From Desulfomicrobium baculatum DSM 4028 (GTDB lineage Bacteria > Desulfobacterota > Desulfovibrionia > Desulfovibrionales > Desulfomicrobiaceae): a stretch of DNA of 64,000 bases. The translations under genes were made by a program, and so were the position numbers. The notes under the pieces were generated by a model. It worked only from the letters and a program-made list of their open reading frames with translations, made no database searches and had not been told where the DNA came from. The DNA lies in contig NC_013173.1 in NCBI RefSeq assembly GCF_000023225.1, positions 2,482,501-2,546,500 on the forward strand, given 5' to 3'. Shown in pieces: positions 42,659 to 52,209 of this stretch (the stretch's first letter is position 1; each line of letters opens with the position of its first letter).

Positions 42659-44713
42659 TCACAAATCCTGCCTGTCCCCAAGACAGACAACAAATTCAGC
42701 ACCCTCGCCCAGCGCACTGCGCACTTCGATGCGCCCGCCGTGGGCCTCCACGATCTGCTTGCATTGATAGAGCCCGATCCCCATGCCCTTGGCCTTGGTA
42801 GACTTGAACGGCGCGAAGAGGCCGCCGGCCATGAACTCCTCGGCAATGCCCACGCCGTGATCCGTGACCCGTACAAACGGTTCCGGATCCTCACCGACCG
42901 TGACGGATATGGTTTGTCCCGCCGTGGAAGCCTCCAGTGCGTTGAGGCAAAGGTTGAGGATCACCTTGCCCATCTCCGCGCTGTCGACCATGACCCGCGC
43001 GTCCGGACCCTGAAAGTCCAGACGTTCCTGCGGCAGTGGACGGGTGGCGTCTTTTGCGAGGGACAGAAGGCCCACAGGCTCGCGCTTCAGGGTGTGACGG
43101 TCGGGAAGGCCTTTGAGCTGCGAAATGAGAATCTTCATCTTGCCCACCGTGCTGCCCAGGGAATCGACCAGATCCTTCTGGAACTCGGGATTGGCTATAT
43201 GCTTTTGCGCGTTGTCGGCCATGAGCGAGAGCGTATAGACGTGATTTTTTAAATCATGGAGCACAAAGGCCGACACCTTGCCCATGATCTCCATCTCCCG
43301 CGACCGGGCCAATTGGTCCAGAAGGCGCATGTTCAAGAGGGATGAGGAGATGTGCCGAGCCATGGTGTCCATCAGCTCGAAGTCCTCCTCGTCGTATTCT
43401 TCCTTCGGATTGATGGGCGGGCCCAGCAACACGAATCCGTCCAGCACGTCTTCGCGGAAAATGGGGATGGCAAAGCCGGCCCGCGCGAGCCAGGGCGAGG
43501 GGTCGTCCACATCCGCCGCGCGCAGCACCGAGCGCCGGGCCTCTAGCGCCGTCACCAGGGCCGAACCTTTCTCGAAACCGCCTTCGTAGTGGTCCGTCTC
43601 CACCAGGCTGACGGGCAGATAGAGCTTGCGGCCATGATCGAAGAGAAAAAGCCCCGCGCCGACAATGCCGAAGGTTTCGCAGCAGGCCGATAATGCCGCC
43701 TGCTGCAGCTCGTTTTGCGTGCGGGCCGAGGCCAGGTGCTGGGTGAACTGCACCCACTGGATGCGGTAATCATACTTTTCGCCGTAAAAATGCATCTGCA
43801 GAAAAAGGCGGATCTTGCGGCGTACCGTGTCCGAGAGAAAAACGACCAGGAGTCCGAGCCCGGCCAGAAAGCTGACCACCAGCAGCACGGCCCGGCCCAG
43901 ATCGTCTCCGAAAAGGCGCGCGCCCTCGCCGAGCAGCCCGAGCCCGACCAGATACAGCCCGGCCGCGACCAGGACCACGGACTTGAAGGCCAGCCGCCTC
44001 GAAAAGCTGATCCGTACTTCGGGGCCGCGCCGCAGGTCCGAAAACCACATCATGGCCGTGCCCAGAAGCAGGGCCAGGGAGCGCAGGCCCGCCAGGCTCA
44101 TGTCGATGGAACGATGCAAAAGGCTCTGGCTGTAATAGAGGATCAAGGCAGCCAGGATGCTCACGGCCCCCAGAAGAATGAATTTGATCTTCCAGCGGCG
44201 GTGATGCACGGCCGCCGCCAGGGTGGCCTCAATGTTGAGAAGCGCCGCGACGCAGCACACGGCAAAACCGATATAGAAATAAAAGCTGCCGGGAAGAAGG
44301 AAAAGAAGGCCTTCGGCCACGAAATCCGGCGCAAAATAGGCGCCCTGCGCAGCCAGGTATCCGGCCCAGGGCAGCATGAGGCAGGACAGGAGAATCAGCG
44401 CGCGCTGCGTTCCGGGCAACCTGCCCTCTTCATAATCCCGGGCAAAAAGGGCCGTGAACCAGATCCAGGCCGGTCCCAAGGCCCCTTCCACCAGCAGCCC
44501 GGCCATGCGCCAGGCCTGCACCGCTTCGGGGTACAGGAGCGTCAGCAGATCCAGCGCTTCCAGCCCGGCAGACAGCACGAGCGCCAGGGCCAGGGCTCCC
44601 GAGGCCCGCGACCGATCGGCGCGCATGACGCCAAGCAGCATGCGCGCGGCAAATCCCAGGGCCAGGATGACGGCGCACAAGGTTGTCAGAAAGGAAACGA
44701 AGGAAGGCGTCAT
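42659..44713 (-). CDS. prsK: Membrane sensor histidine kinase PrsK (exosortase system)
   Basis: A 684-residue protein is obtained from ATG 44713, which has GGAG overlapping the upstream stop. An ATG at 44737 inside the previous gene is less likely. Residues 1-290 hold about eight membrane helices. A GAF-like domain follows (about 320-465). The histidine box is atypical (SAFVLHDLKNHVYTLSLMAD), as in PrsK proteins. The ATPase domain has NLCLNALEAS, DHGVGIAEEF and GMGIGLYQCKQIV. It is expected to phosphorylate PrsR. The signal is unknown. Confidence 0.93.
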   Translation of the reverse strand: MTPSFVSFLTTLCAVILALGFAARMLLGVMRADRSRASGALALALVLSAGLEALDLLTLLYPEAVQAWRMAGLLVEGALGPAWIWFTALFARDYEEGRLPGTQRALILLSCLMLPWAGYLAAQGAYFAPDFVAEGLLFLLPGSFYFYIGFAVCCVAALLNIEATLAAAVHHRRWKIKFILLGAVSILAALILYYSQSLLHRSIDMSLAGLRSLALLLGTAMMWFSDLRRGPEVRISFSRRLAFKSVVLVAAGLYLVGLGLLGEGARLFGDDLGRAVLLVVSFLAGLGLLVVFLSDTVRRKIRLFLQMHFYGEKYDYRIQWVQFTQHLASARTQNELQQAALSACCETFGIVGAGLFLFDHGRKLYLPVSLVETDHYEGGFEKGSALVTALEARRSVLRAADVDDPSPWLARAGFAIPIFREDVLDGFVLLGPPINPKEEYDEEDFELMDTMARHISSSLLNMRLLDQLARSREMEIMGKVSAFVLHDLKNHVYTLSLMADNAQKHIANPEFQKDLVDSLGSTVGKMKILISQLKGLPDRHTLKREPVGLLSLAKDATRPLPQERLDFQGPDARVMVDSAEMGKVILNLCLNALEASTAGQTISVTVGEDPEPFVRVTDHGVGIAEEFMAGGLFAPFKSTKAKGMGIGLYQCKQIVEAHGGRIEVRSALGEGAEFVVCLGDRQDL

Positions 44714-44717
44714 CAAG

Positions 44718-46817
44718 CTACTCCAGATTGCCCGCAAGCGTTGCCGTATTGCCGAAAGGATCCATCAATTCCAGCCTCCACGGCTCCCCCTTGCGCACTT
44801 CCCGCTTGGGGACGAACACGCAGGGCCTGGAGGCAAAGCGTTCGAAGACATGCGTTGCCCCGTTTTCCTCGCCAGCAACGCGGCCAAGGCGCATCTGGGC
44901 CAGGCGGGGCTCATGGGCGCTCGACCCCAAATCCGCCATGACCAGATATCCCTTGCCGCGCTCCGCATCGCGCGCCTGCGCCACGCGCACGTTTTTGTCC
45001 CAAGTCAGGCCGGTCAGGCCCCCCGGCTTTTGCGGTTCAGGCGACAATCGGTACAGAGGATCGCCCACAAAACTGGTGATCCAGCCCAGGTGGACCTGGT
45101 TGCCAAGCAGAATTTCACCCACAGGGCGGCCTTCACGCAGGGCCGGATAAAACACCGCTTCGTCCCAAAAACTGTGGCTGTGTATGTGGGGCGTCTTGCG
45201 CGGGTCGACGCGAGCCGACCCGGCCGTCATCGTCACCCCTTGCCTGAGGAATTCGTGGAATCGCGAATCCTTCATGTTCCAGCCCTGATTCGATTGGACA
45301 AAGGCCCCAATCCCGCCGGGAAGGAACACAGGGCCTGAGTTGAAGAATCCGCTCCCCGGGGCCAGTTTGAAAAGGTCAAGCCGGACCCTGCCTTTGGGGT
45401 GCTGGAACAGATGCCTGTATCCCAGGTCCCAAAACGGCTTGGCCGGAGTCCGGTCACCGATCTCTCCGACGCGTTCCGGGGTTTTTAAGAGAGTCACATC
45501 CGCAAGCATGCCCATTTCCGGGCCCGCATGCCTGGATGCATAGACGGCCCGGTCCACCAGTTCCATGGCTTCAAGGGGTGTCTGTCCGTCGATGCGCATG
45601 GCGAAAAAGAGGTGGCGATCCGGGCGCAGGGCCCTTCGCGCTGATGTGAACCGGGGCGAACCCAGCCCGGCCTTATTCCCGCCTTTGCTGTAGGCCGCAG
45701 GGTGCACGAACGGATTTATATCCGCCCCTTCGAGCGGCATGGACATTCGCGTGCGGAATATAATATTCGTGAATGCGCTTTTCTTTGGAGCCGGAGCAAA
45801 GCGCATCGGCTGGACCTCACTTTGGTGCAGGCTCTCGAAATCGTAGTACATGAGCTGGAGTCGCTGACACAAATCAATCGCAGATCCATAATCGCGCAAC
45901 TGCGGGCCGACCCCGGTGGCAATGCCGTACGGAGCCGCAACGGTGCGGGGCAGCCCATGACAAACAACGATGTACAGGACATGATCCTTCAGCAGGGTTC
46001 CGTCGGGCCGCGCATTGGCGGGGTCTTCCAGAAACGCCTTGATCGGAGCCTCCACCAGATCCAGATACTTCCGGTCGTCACGGATTCCGTCGAGGCCCGT
46101 GGCACTCCATGACGCCTGCAGAATGTCCTTGTACTCGGCGCTCCACTCATGAACATCGCCCTGAACATTCCCGCATCGGGCCTTGGCCGTAAATGTCCCC
46201 TTTATGAAAAGCCCGCCCAGAGCCCTGATCTGCCAATCCCCGTCATGCCGGACCCGCACCTTGTCGGGATAAAGGCTTGCGCCATTCTCGACGAGCAGGA
46301 AGCGTGCGCGGTTTGAACTGTCGTCGGACGCGATCTCAAGCCGCAGGGTGCCTGGGTCCCACGGAACCTCGGACTTGGGCAACACCACCTCCACCATGCG
46401 GCTGTCCCGCATCTCGCAGGCGGACACGGAACGTTTCGAATCATGGGGCTGATAAACCACCCCGCAACCGTTATCGCTGCTGGGTTCCTCCAGATGATCG
46501 CCGAGGAGGAGGCTTTTTGACGACCGGTCATCCGTCAGTCCCAGCAGATAGGGTCTCTCCCCGGTGACCGGGTCGGTATGCATCCGCGCATAATGCTCGG
46601 CGACCGCCAGGGAATCCTGAGCTGCAGAAACAAGGGGATGCCGCGCTCGCAAGTCCGCATTGTAAAGGACGAGGACCTGCGAGGGCGACACCCCGGCCGG
46701 GGACCCGGCAAACGCCACGCCTCGGCAGAAAATAAACGCGCACAGGAAAAACAGGAACGCGGCGGACAGGCGGCATGAAATCTGGAGCCAGGCAAGCCTT
46801 GATATATCCATGTGCAT
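44718..46817 (-). CDS. Exported protein resembling the exosortase-associated TIGR03790 family
   Basis: A 699-residue protein is obtained from the ATG at 46817. Another ATG at 46811 is possible. The open frame extends to 47168, but that part overlaps epsI. A signal peptide is visible (LSAAFLFFLCAFIFCRGVAFA). The mature start VLVLYNADLRARHP, then AVAEHYARMH, and later DHVLYIVVCHGLPRTVAAPYG, match the TIGR03790 pattern, whose members occur only in genomes with exosortase. No enzymatic role is known, and no PEP-CTERM-type tail is present. It lies between epsI and prsK. Confidence 0.7.
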   Translation of the reverse strand: MHMDISRLAWLQISCRLSAAFLFFLCAFIFCRGVAFAGSPAGVSPSQVLVLYNADLRARHPLVSAAQDSLAVAEHYARMHTDPVTGERPYLLGLTDDRSSKSLLLGDHLEEPSSDNGCGVVYQPHDSKRSVSACEMRDSRMVEVVLPKSEVPWDPGTLRLEIASDDSSNRARFLLVENGASLYPDKVRVRHDGDWQIRALGGLFIKGTFTAKARCGNVQGDVHEWSAEYKDILQASWSATGLDGIRDDRKYLDLVEAPIKAFLEDPANARPDGTLLKDHVLYIVVCHGLPRTVAAPYGIATGVGPQLRDYGSAIDLCQRLQLMYYDFESLHQSEVQPMRFAPAPKKSAFTNIIFRTRMSMPLEGADINPFVHPAAYSKGGNKAGLGSPRFTSARRALRPDRHLFFAMRIDGQTPLEAMELVDRAVYASRHAGPEMGMLADVTLLKTPERVGEIGDRTPAKPFWDLGYRHLFQHPKGRVRLDLFKLAPGSGFFNSGPVFLPGGIGAFVQSNQGWNMKDSRFHEFLRQGVTMTAGSARVDPRKTPHIHSHSFWDEAVFYPALREGRPVGEILLGNQVHLGWITSFVGDPLYRLSPEPQKPGGLTGLTWDKNVRVAQARDAERGKGYLVMADLGSSAHEPRLAQMRLGRVAGEENGATHVFERFASRPCVFVPKREVRKGEPWRLELMDPFGNTATLAGNLE

Positions 46818-46834
46818 ACGCCCCCCCGAAATTC

Positions 46835-47467
46835 CTAGTTTGGCAAAAAATCGCGAATGACCGGATAGAAATCCCGCAGGAAATCTTCGATCTGCTGCTC
46901 CGCCGCCTCCTGGGCGCCATCTCCCTGCACGGAAATTCTCATGAAGCTCTGATCCCGGCGGCGGTGAAACATGGAACCCGTGATCTCGGCAAGCTTCAGG
47001 GAAAACTCGTCCGACATGGTCCTGCCGCGCATGGAGAACCAGTAGTAGATGACCTCCCGCTTGTTGCCCATGGCGTACACGGCCCGGGCCAGGTTGACCG
47101 CTTCCCCGCCCAGATCCAGCGTGGTGTGCGTGGAGGATATTTCCGTCCAGCCGCCGCCCGGCAAACAATGCTTGGGCGAGTGAATCCTGCCCGCATCGGG
47201 GCCGCCGTTGAAAAAGCTCAAATACATGTCGACGCTTGATCCGTCCTCTCTGGCATAGCGCCGGGAGAGGTAGTCCGTCGGCATGAGCACTTTGAGGATG
47301 TTTTCGCCGAGGTTTGCCTGCCCGATCATGCGCCAGCCCTCATGGCTGGCCGGGAACTCCCCGAAGGGCCGCCCCAGGGGCACTTCGAGATCGCGGTGAT
47401 AGCCCATGTATATCCCGGCTCCGGCCAAAAGAAGCATTATGAAAATAAAACGGAAGCGAATATTCAT
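46835..47467 (-). CDS. epsI: Exosortase-associated protein EpsI
   Basis: The 210-residue protein has one N-terminal membrane helix (FIFIMLLLAGAGIYMGY) and a periplasmic domain with the family motif HSPKHCLPGGGW and a later YYWFSMRGR segment. ATG 47467 is chosen because AAGAGG precedes it and it overlaps the exosortase stop as ATGA. In other systems EpsI is either fused to the exosortase C-terminus or adjacent, as here. It is needed for exopolysaccharide in Methylobacillus-type loci. Confidence 0.88.
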   Translation of the reverse strand: MNIRFRFIFIMLLLAGAGIYMGYHRDLEVPLGRPFGEFPASHEGWRMIGQANLGENILKVLMPTDYLSRRYAREDGSSVDMYLSFFNGGPDAGRIHSPKHCLPGGGWTEISSTHTTLDLGGEAVNLARAVYAMGNKREVIYYWFSMRGRTMSDEFSLKLAEITGSMFHRRRDQSFMRISVQGDGAQEAAEQQIEDFLRDFYPVIRDFLPN

Positions 47468-48297
47468 GACCACCTCTTGAGTGCTGCGCCCAGGGCCACG
47501 AACATGACCACCGCTGCGAAAAAGACGAAGAATCCCGCGAATTCATGAAAAAATCCTTCGGCTGCCGCCGCTCCGAAATATTGGGCCAGAACCCCCGTGG
47601 CGATGACCCGCAAACAGTTGGTGAAGACCGCGATAGGCAGGGTGGAGCCGATGAGCACCACCCGGTCCCGGACCGAGGAATGCAGCACGAAGGCGTATGC
47701 CGTGCCCAGGGCCAGCAGGGACATGATGGAGCGCAATCCGCTGCAGGCATCCGCCACTTCAAGGGTGATGTTCGGGAACATGAGGATGTTGCCTTCCTGC
47801 CAGATGACGATGCCCATGGCTTTCAAGGCCAGGACCGAAACCTTGGTCACAAAGAGCTTCAGCGGAAAGGCGGCGGCGTCGTAGATGATGTAGGGGATCG
47901 GGATCATGAGCAGCAGATAGGCCAAAGGGGCAAGGAGAATCCCAAAAATCCTCCAGCCCAGGATATAGAGCACCGATCCCGCGATGATGACCACCAACGA
48001 GGCGCGCATGGTGAAGTATTCCGTGCCCAGCCAGCCGAAAAGAAGCATGGCCAGCCCGAAGAGGACGAGCCCCATGCCGGACTCGGCAGGCTTGACCTCC
48101 GCCTCCAGGAGATCGTCCCGACGCATGTAGGCCAGGTACCCGGCGATGAAGGGCACGAGAAAGCCGTGCGAGTAATTGTCGTCGGCAGCCCACTGCCTGA
48201 CCATGGGGACGACGATCGGCCAATAGACGACCCCGGCGGCAACGGCCAGAAAAACAACCCAGATGATCAGATTCTTTTGATTCTTCAAGAGTTCCAT
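47464..48297 (-). CDS. Exosortase (XrtA/EpsH-like membrane transpeptidase)
   Basis: The 277-residue protein has about eight membrane helices. The catalytic residues expected for exosortases are present: Cys in VADACSGLRS (about 184), Arg in TNCLRVIATG (about 226), His in EGFFHEFAGF (about 247). Exosortases process C-terminal PEP-CTERM-like sorting tails of exported proteins and occur with exopolysaccharide genes. The PrsK/PrsR pair nearby favours the XrtA type, but the VPLPA-specific XrtD type also occurs in deltaproteobacteria. I found no protein with a sorting tail in this window. Confidence 0.9.
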   Translation of the reverse strand: MELLKNQKNLIIWVVFLAVAAGVVYWPIVVPMVRQWAADDNYSHGFLVPFIAGYLAYMRRDDLLEAEVKPAESGMGLVLFGLAMLLFGWLGTEYFTMRASLVVIIAGSVLYILGWRIFGILLAPLAYLLLMIPIPYIIYDAAAFPLKLFVTKVSVLALKAMGIVIWQEGNILMFPNITLEVADACSGLRSIMSLLALGTAYAFVLHSSVRDRVVLIGSTLPIAVFTNCLRVIATGVLAQYFGAAAAEGFFHEFAGFFVFFAAVVMFVALGAALKRWS

Positions 48298-48338
48298 TCA
48301 GCTCCCCTCATCCGATGTTCACGTTCCAAAGGCCTGTC

Positions 48339-49511
48339 CTACTCCCAAACTCCGTCCAAAGCCTCCCGATGCGCGCCCCGTCCGACCAGGCTGCGCACCT
48401 TGCGCGCGGCCTGACAGGCGGCCCAGCCTGCCAGGGGAAAAGGATCGAGCAACTCGAAATCATCCATGGCCGCGAATCCGGCCAACACCGCGTCCGGCCG
48501 CGCGGCGCTGGATCCGGACAAAAATGCGTGGGCTTTTCTCATCATGTCGCCGCCCAGCCACCGCGTGGCGACGACCGGCGGGTTCAGGGGCGCACTGAAG
48601 TCGTTCTCGCCCATGGCACATTTGTAATAGTAGTAGGGAAAATCTATGCCCCGGGCGATGCTCTGCCCGACCGAGCCCCAAAAGCGCGGATTGACGTCGA
48701 TGAGAAAACTCTTGCCCCGGACCTCGTCATGAAGAAAGTCCGCCTGACACGGCCCGGTCCAGCGCAAATCATCGAGGATGGTCTTCATCGCCGCCGTGGC
48801 ATCGGGAAAATCCCGGCTGACCCGGACCGTCGGCTGGCCATACGGATGGGGATAGGTCTGCACGGTCCAATATGAGTCCGCAGCGACCAGGGCCCCGTCG
48901 CGGTAGAGCATGGCCACTCCCGCAATGGGACCTTCGATTTTCTCCTGAACGAGATAGCGCTCCGGAAGCACGTCAAACTGCTCTGTCATGCCCCGCAGGG
49001 CAGTCATGTCGTGCACCTCCATCACCGACCACCCGCCCCCGCCCTGCTTGGGCTTGAGGACGGCAGGGAAATGAAAATCGGACGGCAAGCCTGAAGTCAT
49101 TGCGTCTTCGAGTTCCACGGTCAGGGGCATGCTCACCCCGAGACGCTCCGCAATGTTTTTGAGAGAGCGCTTGTCGTGCAGACTGATGAGATCCGTGTAC
49201 TGCGCCATGAAGATGCGCACATGAGGGGCAAGGACGGCGCGATGACGCGCCACGAAATAGGTTTCTTCCAGCACAGGGATAAGAACGTCGATTTTCTCCT
49301 TGTCGATGATCCGAAGGAGGTCTTCGACAAAGCGGGCCTCATCCAGAAAGGGCGAAGCGTACACATGTCTGCCGGCGGCATGGCGCGACCAGAATGACAT
49401 GGCCAGCGGATCGGAATCCGCCATGACCGCCTGGATGCCATGGCGACTTAAATTCTTACAGATGCAGTAGGCAACACGAGTGCTGGCCGAAGTGATGAGT
49501 GCGCGTCCCAC
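48339..49511 (-). CDS. ATP-grasp family enzyme
   Basis: The 390-residue protein starts at GTG 49511 (GGAG six bases upstream). A Rossmann-like head (ALITSASTRVAYCICKNLSR) precedes the ATP-grasp core. The core has the FPAVLKPKQGGGGWSVMEV nucleotide loop, the LVQEKIEGPIAGVAMLYRDG strand pair and the metal/ATP site FLIDVNPRFWGS. It is similar to carbamoyl-phosphate-synthase-like ATP-grasp proteins that ligate an acyl phosphate to an amine or thiol. The substrate is unknown. In this context it may attach an amino acid or acyl group to a sugar or lipid intermediate (inference). Confidence 0.87.
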   Translation of the reverse strand: MGRALITSASTRVAYCICKNLSRHGIQAVMADSDPLAMSFWSRHAAGRHVYASPFLDEARFVEDLLRIIDKEKIDVLIPVLEETYFVARHRAVLAPHVRIFMAQYTDLISLHDKRSLKNIAERLGVSMPLTVELEDAMTSGLPSDFHFPAVLKPKQGGGGWSVMEVHDMTALRGMTEQFDVLPERYLVQEKIEGPIAGVAMLYRDGALVAADSYWTVQTYPHPYGQPTVRVSRDFPDATAAMKTILDDLRWTGPCQADFLHDEVRGKSFLIDVNPRFWGSVGQSIARGIDFPYYYYKCAMGENDFSAPLNPPVVATRWLGGDMMRKAHAFLSGSSAARPDAVLAGFAAMDDFELLDPFPLAGWAACQAARKVRSLVGRGAHREALDGVWE

Positions 49512-49555
49512 AGTATCTCCATTCTACACATTGAGATTAATTTTAAGCGCACTAT

Positions 49556-50350
49556 TCATGAAGCTATCTTCCTTGCCAAAGAATTCTTCATGGACTTGAG
49601 AAAAGAGAAAGTGCGCGAATTCTTATCAAAATAATTTTTGGGCTTTGAATAATAATTCAAAAAATACATACATTTTCCATACGGGCCGAGCCTGTCTCCA
49701 AGACCCTTCACATATGTATTCTTACAAGGATTACATGTTCCGCACGGCTTGGAGAAAAACGTTGGACGATGACAAAACCATGACAAATTCAGTATATCCG
49801 CAAAATCGTGTTCTGCCGCTATTCTTCGCATGTCCACTTTATAAATGTCCGTTATCGCGAAAGCAAAATAATGAAAAAGATCGTAGACAGGCGTTCCTTT
49901 AAATTTTGCATCGATACCGCGATATCCCTTTTCATCTTCGGATAAATAATTTGCAATGACGGAACGACAGCCGACAACCGAATCAGAACGTTCAATAACC
50001 AGCTCAATTTCCGACAGGCCGAACTGATCGGCCCAGATGGACAGCCACTCGTATTGTCCACCCAGTCTCTCTTTAAGTCCGTCATAACATACGGATAAAT
50101 GCAGATTTTCGCCCACATCGGTTTTGTCAAAATAGAGTGTCGGCAACAGAAGAGCACTCAATTCAGGATATTTTTGTTTCAAGGTACGCTTGATGTTGCT
50201 CATCGCCTTGAACTCATGAACAAGAGACCAGCGGAACGGATCAATTATATAAAATGTCTGCACGGGACATTTCTCCACCACGACAAGGTAAAGCACTCTG
50301 AATGTCGAGTCCCACCCGCCAGTCCATAATACTTTTTTAACTTCACTCAT
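49556..50350 (-). CDS. QueC-like PP-loop ATPase
   Basis: This 264-residue protein has an N-terminal pyrophosphatase loop (VLWTGGWDSTFRVL, residues 8-21) and a C-terminal cysteine cluster. The cluster is CHRPTFFSKPCGTCNPCKNT, the zinc-binding arrangement of 7-cyano-7-deazaguanine synthase (QueC). QueC turns a carboxyl group into a nitrile via an amide, using ATP. No other queuosine gene is in the window, and the gene lies beside an asparagine-synthase-like gene in a polysaccharide locus. A different substrate is therefore likely (inference). A GAAGAGGG ribosome site precedes the ATG. It is clearly A+T-rich compared with neighbours. Confidence 0.75.
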   Translation of the reverse strand: MSEVKKVLWTGGWDSTFRVLYLVVVEKCPVQTFYIIDPFRWSLVHEFKAMSNIKRTLKQKYPELSALLLPTLYFDKTDVGENLHLSVCYDGLKERLGGQYEWLSIWADQFGLSEIELVIERSDSVVGCRSVIANYLSEDEKGYRGIDAKFKGTPVYDLFHYFAFAITDIYKVDMRRIAAEHDFADILNLSWFCHRPTFFSKPCGTCNPCKNTYVKGLGDRLGPYGKCMYFLNYYSKPKNYFDKNSRTFSFLKSMKNSLARKIAS

Positions 50351-50391
50351 TGATCCCTCTTCACCAGTATAGAACTGATAATTTCAGCATT

Positions 50392-52209
50392 TTACCAAAA
50401 TTTAACCCATCTATTCTTAACAAGCCGCAGCACTATCTCCACAGTAAACATTTTCGTAAACATATGGCCACTTTTGTCCCCACTGAGCAATTCCATCAAA
50501 TTCTTCTTGGAAACATATTTTGATATCTCAAGATCATGACCGTGAAAAAACTCATCGATCCATGCTCCACAATCATTATTCAGCCATGTTTCCCAATCTT
50601 CGAGCGGGACCTGATTTATTTCCTTATTCAATGTATTGCGAATCTTATGGTTAACCCGGTACAGGAAGTGAAAAAAATCTCCCGCCAGGACAAACTCGGG
50701 ACGCGCGCTGACAATGGGTATTTTTGCAAGGTGAGGAGCTTTTTTCGCCAGCAGATAGGACTGCATGACCATTTCGCAGCGCGAGCCGCGACTATGCTCG
50801 GGCAAAAACTGGGAATAGCTCAGCATGCTGAGCTCCGAAGCAAAACCGTACTCAATGATTTTCGTATCGTATGCAGGAACTCGCCACGTGGTGAAGTTAT
50901 CCGCAATTTTCATTTCCCCGCCAAAATATCTCGCGCCGATCATGTACAAGCTATATGAAAAATGATGTGCGCTGGACGTAAAACTCCCGAATCTATCAGC
51001 AAGTAAACAGTTTGTTTCTACAATATGATCCGAGAAATGACCAAGGTCATCTTCAAATACTTCACTCCATGAACCATTTTGAAATTCTGATGTCTTGCCT
51101 TCAAAGAGGTCGTATACGTCTGGAGAAGTCAAGGGATGCCATCCAGCATGTCCACGCAGCGCACCCAAGGCAACACCGCTCAGGGTAAGAGGATATTTCG
51201 TCCCATTTTGCGTTATCGAGCGATACACGTGCAGCAATGTGGCCCGTTTCACCCCTTGTGTTCCGGAAGACACATAAACAGTGTCCAGCATAAGCTCAGG
51301 CAAACCGGCTACGAATTCCTGACCAAACAAAATTTCCTTGTGCGACGTTCCGGCGCTGTGGGCCACTCTTGCCGCACGGATCAGATCCGACGTACCGGGA
51401 ATTCCGTAGGTGTAGGTTGTCAAGTCCGCACCGGCCGGCTTGAAACCAAGCACCGTCCGTGCATCCCAACCGGCGGTGATGGGGCACGCCATTTTTGTAT
51501 CTTCAAAATAAAGCGGGAATCTTTCCGAAAAAACGTCCAGGGCAGCTTCCAGTGCCTTTTCTTTCTTGAGAAGCGGCGTATGCACCTTGAATTCCGATGC
51601 ATATGTGAAAATTTTGTGCACAATTGAATCTTGCAGCGAAAACTTCATCACCGTGCCTGCAGAAGCTCTGGTTACACCTTCCAAAAAACTTACGTTGGAG
51701 ACAGGGAAATTGTAATATAAAAATTCCCATATCCATTTCTTGCTGATATTAAACGCATCCAGCTTGCAAAACGACGAGACCTCAGACCCTATATACAATT
51801 TCCCAGAATCAACCCCCCAGTAAATGGAATATTGGCTTCTTCTGTCGGTCACGACAAACACTTCATTTTCAAGATTATTTACTGCGATTATCCCGTACAT
51901 ACCCTCGAATTTGGATAATTCATAAAATGACTCCCTGCTGAGAGCATCGGATATGATCTCAATATGATTCGAAGGAATATCAACCACATCCCCTATTATG
52001 AATATCTTCCATTTCGAATTTTCATAAAAAATTGAATACTTCATTTCCGGCGAAGGAGTTTTGCCAATTCTGATGCGAAAATTCTTTCCGATGAAGCTTG
52101 AAAGTGTGCGCGTCCGACAAGGATTCAATGTTTCATCGACATCCAGAAAAAGAGAATCCTGATTCAAACATTCTTCATTGCATCCAAAGCAACTAAAAAA
52201 TGAGGACAT
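50392..52209 (-). CDS. Asparagine synthase-like protein with degenerate active sites
   Basis: The protein has 605 residues from ATG 52209 (GAGG upstream). A GTG at 52215 is the alternative. Residues 1-200 resemble the glutaminase-like half of asparagine synthase (FEGMYGIIAVNNLENEVFVV, then TDRRSQYSIYW). However, the N-terminal nucleophilic Cys-2 is absent (MSSFFSCFG), so glutamine hydrolysis is not expected. The synthase half has a PP-loop-like CPITAGWDARTVLG in place of SGGLDSS. Similar proteins occur in polysaccharide and peptide-modification loci and form amides or lactams. Together with the QueC-like gene, 41 bp downstream, it makes an A+T-rich pair. Confidence 0.82.
   Translation of the reverse strand: MSSFFSCFGCNEECLNQDSLFLDVDETLNPCRTRTLSSFIGKNFRIRIGKTPSPEMKYSIFYENSKWKIFIIGDVVDIPSNHIEIISDALSRESFYELSKFEGMYGIIAVNNLENEVFVVTDRRSQYSIYWGVDSGKLYIGSEVSSFCKLDAFNISKKWIWEFLYYNFPVSNVSFLEGVTRASAGTVMKFSLQDSIVHKIFTYASEFKVHTPLLKKEKALEAALDVFSERFPLYFEDTKMACPITAGWDARTVLGFKPAGADLTTYTYGIPGTSDLIRAARVAHSAGTSHKEILFGQEFVAGLPELMLDTVYVSSGTQGVKRATLLHVYRSITQNGTKYPLTLSGVALGALRGHAGWHPLTSPDVYDLFEGKTSEFQNGSWSEVFEDDLGHFSDHIVETNCLLADRFGSFTSSAHHFSYSLYMIGARYFGGEMKIADNFTTWRVPAYDTKIIEYGFASELSMLSYSQFLPEHSRGSRCEMVMQSYLLAKKAPHLAKIPIVSARPEFVLAGDFFHFLYRVNHKIRNTLNKEINQVPLEDWETWLNNDCGAWIDEFFHGHDLEISKYVSKKNLMELLSGDKSGHMFTKMFTVEIVLRLVKNRWVKFW

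Noticed and set aside
46818-47168. N-terminal extension of the TIGR03790-like frame
   Set aside because: It overlaps epsI completely in another phase, and the signal peptide appears only after the later ATG.
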